DNA of 6,562 nt, taken from contig JBDUDA010000174.1 in the NCBI GenBank assembly GCA_040003205.1, positions 1-6,562 of the forward strand. The letters are read 5' to 3'. The number at the start of each line of letters is the position of its first letter. The first letter of the stretch is position 1. Below are positions 1 through 5,004 of the stretch, piece by piece. The DNA is from JALYIM01 sp040003205. Its GTDB lineage: Bacteria; Acidobacteriota; Terriglobia; Terriglobales; Acidobacteriaceae. Under the pieces are notes generated by a model. The model was given only the letters and a program-made list of their open reading frames with translations, did no database searches and was not told where the DNA came from. The translations under genes were made by a program, and so were the position numbers.

Positions 1-2
1 TT

Positions 3-1034
3 TGGCCAACCACGCTTGAACGCGTGAGAACAGCCGGCTTGCCACCGGGACTGACAAAATTACCGGTCATCCTGACAGGCGCCGGGACCTCAGCGTACGC
101 TGCCTATGCCATTGCGGAGGCGTGGCCCCTGGCGAGGGCAATTCCAACTACCGATCTTCTAATTCGATCTCAAGCCGAGATCGAGGCCGCCATGCCATCA
201 CTTCGGGAGGGAGGATTACTGATCTCTTTAGCGAGATCGGGCGATAGCCCAGAGAGTACCGCGGTGAATGAGAAAATGCAAAGATTGTTTCCCCAGGTGC
301 ATCAAGTGGCGATTGTGTGCAATGCAAATGGGCGCCTGGCTCATGTACCCGGCGTTCAGGTGATCGTACTCGATCCGAGGACGAACGATCGCAGCCTCGC
401 CATGACAGGCTCCTTCTCCAATGTAGTTCTTGCGGGCCTTTCTCTGTTTCGCAGTCAGCAATTCGCAGAGCACCTGCCAAATATTTGTATTCGCGTGCAA
501 CGTGGACTCCAGGATTCGAATTGTTTGATTGAGGAGATTGCGCGCACTTGTAGAGATCGCATCGTCGTTCTTACATCCAGCATGCAGGCGCTCGCCAAAG
601 AAGTCGTGTTGAAAATCATCGAGCTTACCGATGGCCGAGTGCTGGCCATGGCTGAAACTTTTCTCGGCTTTCGCCATGGGGCAGTGGGGTTTTTGCGGGA
701 AGACACTCCCATCCTCTGTTTTCTGTCTTCTGATCCGCACAAGCGCCTTTACGAAGAAGATGTTCTGGCGGACCTGAGAGCAAAAAAACTGGGAAGGCTG
801 ATAATTGTTGGAGACGATCCGTCCCCCGCAAAACAGGGAGACTGGAGCATTCCTGCGATCGCGCCGTTTTTACCCGACGCGTTGCGCACTCCTTTCGAAG
901 TTCCGCTTGCCCAGCTTCTGGCCTATCACCTGAGTGTGAACGCGGGAGTTGATCCCGATGATCCCAGCCCAAAGGGAACTATCACGCGCGTGGTAAAAGC
1001 GTTCCGCATTCACGGAGAACTCGCCCCTGCTTGA
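3..1034 (+). CDS. AgaS-like double-SIS-domain sugar-phosphate isomerase/deaminase (5' end outside window)
   Basis: This is a cytosolic enzyme of the SIS (sugar isomerase) fold. The closest named family is AgaS, the galactosamine-6-phosphate deaminase/isomerase of amino-sugar catabolism. The reading frame is open from base 3 and reads WPTTLERV before the GTG at 24, matching the N-terminal region of AgaS proteins, so the GTG is probably an internal Val and roughly 40 residues lie left of the window. Numbered from that GTG, the first SIS domain has GAGTSAY at 19-25 and SLARSGDSPES at 68-78, a phosphosugar-binding serine-rich loop. NDRSLAMTGSFSN at 121-133 is a family signature. The second SIS domain has ETFLGFRHG at 211-219. 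The end (DPDDPSPKGTITRVV, 310-324) matches the conserved AgaS tail. The Pro-Lys that usually follows RHG is Ala-Val here, so the substrate may differ. It converges on the amine oxidase gene with 7 bp between stops. The family call is firm; the substrate is unknown. Confidence 0.9.
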   Translation, partial: WPTTLERVRTAGLPPGLTKLPVILTGAGTSAYAAYAIAEAWPLARAIPTTDLLIRSQAEIEAAMPSLREGGLLISLARSGDSPESTAVNEKMQRLFPQVHQVAIVCNANGRLAHVPGVQVIVLDPRTNDRSLAMTGSFSNVVLAGLSLFRSQQFAEHLPNICIRVQRGLQDSNCLIEEIARTCRDRIVVLTSSMQALAKEVVLKIIELTDGRVLAMAETFLGFRHGAVGFLREDTPILCFLSSDPHKRLYEEDVLADLRAKKLGRLIIVGDDPSPAKQGDWSIPAIAPFLPDALRTPFEVPLAQLLAYHLSVNAGVDPDDPSPKGTITRVVKAFRIHGELAPA

Positions 1035-1060
1035 GCCGGCGTTAGTCTGGTTGATTTTTT
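1034..1060 (+). terminator. Weak candidate intrinsic terminator of the SIS gene
   Basis: Beginning at the last base of the SIS stop codon, bases 1034-1039 (AGCCGG) can pair with 1047-1052 (CTGGTT) around a 7-base loop. The stem has six pairs, two of them G-U. It is followed by GA and six Ts at 1055-1060. The shape fits a rho-independent terminator, but the stem is weak. It lies inside the 3' end of the convergent oxidase gene, so the T-run is also coding sequence (as A-run) on the other strand. Confidence 0.35.
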
Positions 1061-2196
1061 CGGAAGCGGGTCAGCGAAAATAAATTTAGGTCCCATGTAG
1101 TGCTTCCTTTCAAAACCAGGTCGGCCATAATCTCTCCAATGACGGGAGCAAATTTGAAGCCGTGTCCGGAGAAGCCGGTTGCGATGCTAACCCTGGGGGT
1201 CTCTGGAAGCGTGCCAAGAAGAAAATGTTCATCCGGCGTCATGGTGTAGAGGCAGGTCTCCGCGCGTAGCATGCGTCCGGCGAGGGCGGGAATAGTCTTT
1301 GCAAGCCGCTTCCGTATGGACTGCTCGTCGGCTGGGCGTATGTCGCGGCAAATGGTGTCTGGTGTGCAAAATTCTTTGCTGCCATGCAAGGCTACTTTAA
1401 TTCCTTCCTCGTCCGGCCCCGTCAAAGGAAATCCATAGAGCGTAAGTTCGTCGTTACCTTCCGCTTCGAAGAGATAAACGGGCAGACGGTCTTCGCGGAA
1501 AGGGTCAATACTTTCTGAAGGACTGAACCAATACACCACCTGACGGGTCGTATGCAGCGGCAGTTCAAGGCTGGCCAAAACCTGCGGCGCCCACGGACCT
1601 GCGGTGATGACCAGGTGATCGGCGGAATAGTTTCCTTTGGCCGTGCGCACACTAACGCCCGAGCCATTCTTTTCAGCCTGCCAATCTAAAACGGGCTCAT
1701 TGGTGTGGAGCTGCGCATCTGATTTAGCGGCGAGGCGAAGCTGTTGCTCGACGCACTTCTCCGGCAGCAGGTAGCCAGCGTTCCGTTCGAGTACGCCGTG
1801 TGTGTCCCGCTTAATGTTGAAAACTGAATACCGTCGCTGCAATTCTTTAGCGTCTAAAAGTTCATGCGGAAGCGCAAACTGCGCGGCACTGGCCGCGCTC
1901 AACTTCACGAGTTGTCCATCTACAGGACCGACGACCAAAGCTCCAGGTAAGTGCAGCAGACGCTCTCCGCTGTCAGCTTCAAGCTTTTGCCACAGCTCGA
2001 ATGACCTGATCAGCAAGGGAACGTAGCGATAATCTTCGAAATACGCCCGCCGGAGTATACGGGTGAGTCCATGCGACGATCCGTGCGAGTGTGGCGGGGT
2101 GAACAGGTCGAAGCCGCGCACTCGGCAGCCCCGTTCCGCCAGATGCTGCGCGACGGCGCTGCCCATCGCTCCGAGGCCAATCACGATGACGTTCAA
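1042..2196 (-). CDS. FAD-dependent amine oxidase, monomeric sarcosine oxidase / N-methyltryptophan oxidase (SolA) family
   Basis: Predicted cytosolic flavoenzyme of 384 residues, the usual length for this family (about 370-390). Members oxidise a secondary amine (sarcosine, N-methyltryptophan, pipecolate or fructosyl amino acids) with O2, giving an imine that hydrolyses, plus H2O2. The N-terminal Rossmann motif is GLGAMG at 7-12. SHGLTRILRRAYFE at 41-54 matches the substrate-carboxylate Arg region of sarcosine oxidase. GFPLTG at 255-260 followed by GIKVALHG (265-272) carries the Lys-267 and His-271 equivalents of the active-site Lys and His. ETCLYTMTPDEHF at 313-325 places Cys-315 at the covalent FAD attachment site, and GFSGHGFKFAP at 341-351 holds the Lys that lines the substrate pocket. 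No ATG precedes the Rossmann strand in frame, so the TTG at 2196-2194 is taken as the start, 42 bp after the M20 gene. The substrate cannot be assigned from sequence alone. Confidence 0.93.
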   Translation of the reverse strand: MNVIVIGLGAMGSAVAQHLAERGCRVRGFDLFTPPHSHGSSHGLTRILRRAYFEDYRYVPLLIRSFELWQKLEADSGERLLHLPGALVVGPVDGQLVKLSAASAAQFALPHELLDAKELQRRYSVFNIKRDTHGVLERNAGYLLPEKCVEQQLRLAAKSDAQLHTNEPVLDWQAEKNGSGVSVRTAKGNYSADHLVITAGPWAPQVLASLELPLHTTRQVVYWFSPSESIDPFREDRLPVYLFEAEGNDELTLYGFPLTGPDEEGIKVALHGSKEFCTPDTICRDIRPADEQSIRKRLAKTIPALAGRMLRAETCLYTMTPDEHFLLGTLPETPRVSIATGFSGHGFKFAPVIGEIMADLVLKGSTTWDLNLFSLTRFRKNQPD

Positions 2197-2202
2197 GGCA
2201 TT

Positions 2203-2207
2203 CTCCG
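2203..2207 (-). promoter_or_regulatory. Ribosome binding site supporting a TTG start for the amine oxidase
   Basis: Read on the - strand, CGGAG lies six bases before the TTG at 2196-2194, which is good Shine-Dalgarno spacing. The only nearby ATG (2201-2199) is two bases from the site, is out of frame, and meets TGA after one codon (ATG CCT TGA). No in-frame ATG or GTG lies between the TTG and the upstream gene's stop at 2241-2239. The site therefore decides the start. Confidence 0.6.
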
Positions 2208-2238
2208 GAGATAACTCTGGCGTCGTGGAACGCGCAAT

Positions 2239-3549
2239 TTAAGTGGTAGCAAAATGCCCGCCGCACCATTCGGTGACCAATAACGCGAGAACCTTTGAAC
2301 AGGAGAAGACTTCTTCGAGTTCCACGTGCTCCTCGACGGTGTGGGCAAATGCTACATCGCCCGGGCCGTAGAGCACGGCAGGCAATTTCCCATGCTCGGT
2401 GAAGAGACGGAGATCTGACCCATAAGGGACACCCTGAATTTTGGGATGCGAGCCCATGACCTCTGCATGGGACTCGCTGAGAGCTTCGACGATCGGCTCT
2501 GCGAATGAAGTCTGCCCCGGTTCGAACTGGCCCTCAATCCATTCCAGCGTCGGAGGATGATCTCTGAGCCACGGGTCTGCGGCGGTAATTTTCTCAAGGC
2601 ATCTTGAGAGCGCTGCCCTGGCGTCGGCAATTTGTTCTCCGGGGAAAACTCCAAAACGCCCTTCCGCTACGAGAGTTTCCGGAACTGTGGAGAGCCAGTC
2701 ACCGGCAGAGACCGTCCCAATCGAGATGGGAGCGATGTTGTCGTCAAATTCGAAAATTTTGTTTTCATAATGCAGATGCCGATCGCGATCCAGCGCCATA
2801 ATCGCGGAAAACATCTGCTGAAACTTTTCGACCGCGCTCACGCCGAAACGCTTCATGCTGGCATGAATAGCGCGTCCGGTGATTTTGATACGGAAGCTGA
2901 GCGCTCCCGCATGGACCGGGCAGGAGCGGAGTCGCGTGGGCTCCATGATGATTGCGGCGTCGGCGCGTATGCCGTTAATCAATGTCGTGAGCGTGCCAAC
3001 TCCGCCGCTTTCTTCTCCGATGACACTCTCGAAGACCACAGGGCCTTGGGGTTCGAAATGAAGATTGCGCAACGCTTCAATTGCGAAGATAGCGGCAGTG
3101 AGGCCGGCCTTCATATCACACGCGCCGCGACCATGAAGCTTGCCATCTTCGACCGCGCCGCTCCAGGGCGGAAATTTCCAGAGCTTCGGGTCGCCGATGG
3201 GAACGACGTCCATGTGTCCGTTCAGGATGAGCGATCGCCCCTTATTTTGATCGTTAGTCTTCGGTGCAGTCTGAGGGGGATAGCCGCCTGTCCACACGCC
3301 CACGACGTTGAGACGCTCATCAAAAGGGACGCCGTCATCCGAAAATGCCGGGTGGTGCTCGAGCGCCGCGAAATCTGACTTCAGGATTTCAACTTTGCAA
3401 CCCAGCGTGCGGAGCTTGGCAGCGAGAAAGTGTTGTGCCGCTTGCTCATCGCCCGGAAGACTGGGCAATTGCACAAGTCGCTGCAAAAATTCAGTCATGG
3501 GGGTGCGGAGACGGTCAATTTCCGCCGAGATTTGGGGATATCCGTTCAT
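2239..3549 (-). CDS. M20-family metallohydrolase (ArgE/DapE/carboxypeptidase G2-like deacylase)
   Basis: Cytosolic di-zinc amidohydrolase or peptidase of 436 residues. The M20 catalytic set is complete: NGHMDVVP at 110-117 gives the zinc ligand His-112 and Asp-114; GRGACDMKAG at 140-149 gives the bridging Asp-145; GEESGG at 178-183 gives the general base Glu-179 and ligand Glu-180; MEPT at 202-205 gives ligand Glu-203; FAHTVEEHVE at 401-410 gives ligand His-403. The inserted dimerisation (lid) domain starts near GRAIHASMKRFG (225-236), with the conserved His-229. There is no signal peptide. The family includes acetylornithine deacetylase, succinyl-diaminopimelate desuccinylase and the N-formyl-aminopyrimidine deformylase YlmB, so hydrolysis of an N-acyl amino compound is likely. 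No arginine or lysine biosynthesis gene is nearby, and a transporter and an oxidase flank it, pointing to catabolism. Its ATG overlaps the MFS stop as ATGA, and a weak GAGGA lies about 12 bases upstream, suggesting translational coupling. Confidence 0.92.
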   Translation of the reverse strand: MNGYPQISAEIDRLRTPMTEFLQRLVQLPSLPGDEQAAQHFLAAKLRTLGCKVEILKSDFAALEHHPAFSDDGVPFDERLNVVGVWTGGYPPQTAPKTNDQNKGRSLILNGHMDVVPIGDPKLWKFPPWSGAVEDGKLHGRGACDMKAGLTAAIFAIEALRNLHFEPQGPVVFESVIGEESGGVGTLTTLINGIRADAAIIMEPTRLRSCPVHAGALSFRIKITGRAIHASMKRFGVSAVEKFQQMFSAIMALDRDRHLHYENKIFEFDDNIAPISIGTVSAGDWLSTVPETLVAEGRFGVFPGEQIADARAALSRCLEKITAADPWLRDHPPTLEWIEGQFEPGQTSFAEPIVEALSESHAEVMGSHPKIQGVPYGSDLRLFTEHGKLPAVLYGPGDVAFAHTVEEHVELEEVFSCSKVLALLVTEWCGGHFATT

Positions 3550-4871
3550 CGTGATGATGATTCCTCATCCAGTGTAGTAAGGTTTCCGGAAAGCCGGCCG
3601 ACTCGGGGGCTATCAGGCGCTGCGATGACGATCCAAAGCGAGACGCACGCGACTGCAACCAGCGTTCCCGATCCGAAAGCGACAGGCCAGCTAAAGTGTG
3701 CGACCAGAATGGGTATAAGGGAAGTGGAAGCGATGCCACCGACAATCCCGGCCGTGTTCATCAGCCCAGACACTGCCCCCGCCCGTTCGCCAGCAAGATA
3801 GGTCGCAGAAACCCAGAACGAAGCTTCGGCCGCCATCAGAAACCCGACGCTTAAACAGAGTGCGACGACACATAAGCCGCTCTTCGGGGCATAAGCGGCG
3901 ACAAACAAAAGCACTCCGCTAACTACGTAGCTGGTCATAATCATCAATTTTGCGGCTGGAAGACGTCCGCGACGGGCTGCAATGCGGTCTGCAATATAGC
4001 CGCCCAGGGGAGTAAACGCCAATCCCGTGAGCCATGGCAGGGCGGCGACGAGACCGCCATTCATCATGCTGAAATGGCGAACCTCCACCAGATAGATGTA
4101 GAGCCAGAAAACAAAAATAAATAGCAGATAGCCTTCCGCCACGTAACTCACGCAAAGCAGCACGATTTTGCGATCACTCAGCACGCTTTTGAAACCGTGG
4201 GCCCCAGGTAGTGGCTCCGCATTCGAATTGATGATTGCCAGTTCCGCTGAATTGATTGAGCGATGTTCCTGCGGAGTATTTGTGCTGAAGAACCACCATA
4301 AGAACGCGATCACGAACGCCGGCAAAGATGTCAGGAAAAACACAGAACGCCATCCCAGACGCAGCATAAGCCAGGATACAAAAGGAGTCGCGAAGGCAGC
4401 AGCCAGTGAGGTGCCGGCAAACATCCATGAATTGGCGTAGGCGCGTCCGGGCGGTCGGAACCAGTTATGGACTGCCAGTGCGCCCACTGGATAGGTCGTA
4501 GCTTCCGCACTGCCCAGCAAAAAGCGTGCCAGCCATAAAACTAAAAAAATGCCACCAGCCGTAGCGCTCAATGAGGATGGAACCATTCCCGTGAATATCG
4601 TGAATACGCCCCACAACGCGGCAGAGATAGCTAACATGATGCGGGTGCCGACGCGGTCCGCTAACATCCCGCCGGGAATTTGAAAGATGGCGTAGCCAAT
4701 TAGAAAACTGCTAAAAATTTGGCCTATCTGGATTTTTGAGAGATGTAATTCTGGCCCCATCAACTCGGCTGCCACCGAGATGTTGATTCGTTGCAGATAG
4801 CTGACGAAGGCGAAGCCGGTGAGCATCGCTACCATCCACCAGCGGACGTTTGTGGGCTTCGCCTCGCTCAT
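3546..4871 (-). CDS. MFS transporter, anion:cation symporter (ACS) type
   Basis: Inner-membrane transporter with 12 predicted helices in two six-helix halves and a cytoplasmic loop between helices 6 and 7 (residues about 197-233 from this start). The ACS family imports small organic anions such as hexuronates, galactonate and tartrate with protons or sodium. Family marks are SYLQRINISVAA in helix 1, a helix 2-3 loop GGMLADRVGTR (motif A), and GSAEATTYP in helix 4. The chosen start is the ATG at 4871-4869, which leaves a short tail (MSEAKPTNVRWW) before helix 1, normal for the family. The frame stays open back to a GTG at 4976-4974, which would add 35 polar residues; neither start has a strong ribosome binding site. 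Helix 1 has Gln (codon 4793-4791) where relatives normally have Asp before Arg. The protein ends in a polar tail and shares the ATGA overlap with the M20 gene, so the two are co-transcribed. The substrate is unknown. Confidence 0.9.
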   Translation of the reverse strand: MSEAKPTNVRWWMVAMLTGFAFVSYLQRINISVAAELMGPELHLSKIQIGQIFSSFLIGYAIFQIPGGMLADRVGTRIMLAISAALWGVFTIFTGMVPSSLSATAGGIFLVLWLARFLLGSAEATTYPVGALAVHNWFRPPGRAYANSWMFAGTSLAAAFATPFVSWLMLRLGWRSVFFLTSLPAFVIAFLWWFFSTNTPQEHRSINSAELAIINSNAEPLPGAHGFKSVLSDRKIVLLCVSYVAEGYLLFIFVFWLYIYLVEVRHFSMMNGGLVAALPWLTGLAFTPLGGYIADRIAARRGRLPAAKLMIMTSYVVSGVLLFVAAYAPKSGLCVVALCLSVGFLMAAEASFWVSATYLAGERAGAVSGLMNTAGIVGGIASTSLIPILVAHFSWPVAFGSGTLVAVACVSLWIVIAAPDSPRVGRLSGNLTTLDEESSSR

Positions 4872-4935
4872 ACGCGATCTGCTTGCGAATGTTACGTCTC
4901 GAATTTCGGAATGCGTCTGCTCGGATGGAGGCGAA

Positions 4936-4941
4936 ATATTA
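4936..4941 (-). promoter_or_regulatory. Possible -10 element for the MFS-M20-oxidase operon
   Basis: TAATAT on the - strand (four of six positions match TATAAT) lies in an AT-rich patch of the MFS leader, about 65 bases before the ATG at 4871. No convincing -35 hexamer sits 16-18 bases further upstream, so this is tentative. If the GTG at 4976 were the true start, the site would lie inside the gene. Confidence 0.2.
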
Positions 4942-4987
4942 ACCCGTGAGCCTGTTCTGGATTCAGTCAGGCGCACGGTTTGCAGCG

Positions 4988-5002
4988 CGGAGAGCTTCTC
5001 CG
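4988..5002 (-). terminator. Hairpin just after the TonB-receptor stop codon
   Basis: A perfect 6-bp inverted repeat (CGGAGA / TCTCCG, 3-base loop) begins three bases after the receptor's TAA. In the receptor's reading direction it is followed by CGCTGCAAACC, with no T-run, so it is not a standard intrinsic terminator. It may slow polymerase, protect the receptor mRNA 3' end, or be chance. It lies in the only sizeable gap of the - strand set. Confidence 0.3.
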
Positions 5003-5004
5003 AC

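Noticed and set aside
24..26. GTG at 24 as the true start of the SIS gene
   Set aside because: The frame is open upstream to the window edge and reads residues that fit the AgaS N-terminal region; there is no Shine-Dalgarno in the bases before it.
228..972. Several - strand open frames (95-170 codons) across the SIS gene
   Set aside because: They overlap the clearly conserved SIS protein, lack family motifs, and have compositions rich in Arg, Ser and Cys, typical of antisense shadows.
1979..2269. A 96-codon - strand frame spanning the M20-oxidase junction
   Set aside because: It is a shifted reading of the oxidase N-terminus; the other frame carries the Rossmann motif and the conserved Arg region.
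2632..3378. A long + strand open frame (248 codons) opposite the M20 gene
   Set aside because: It is antisense to a gene whose full catalytic motif set is intact, it shows no recognisable domain, and it looks like a shadow produced by the codon bias of the real gene.
4900..4908. Near-palindrome CGAATTTCG in the MFS leader as an operator
   Set aside because: The arms are only four bases around a one-base centre, which is too short to separate from chance.
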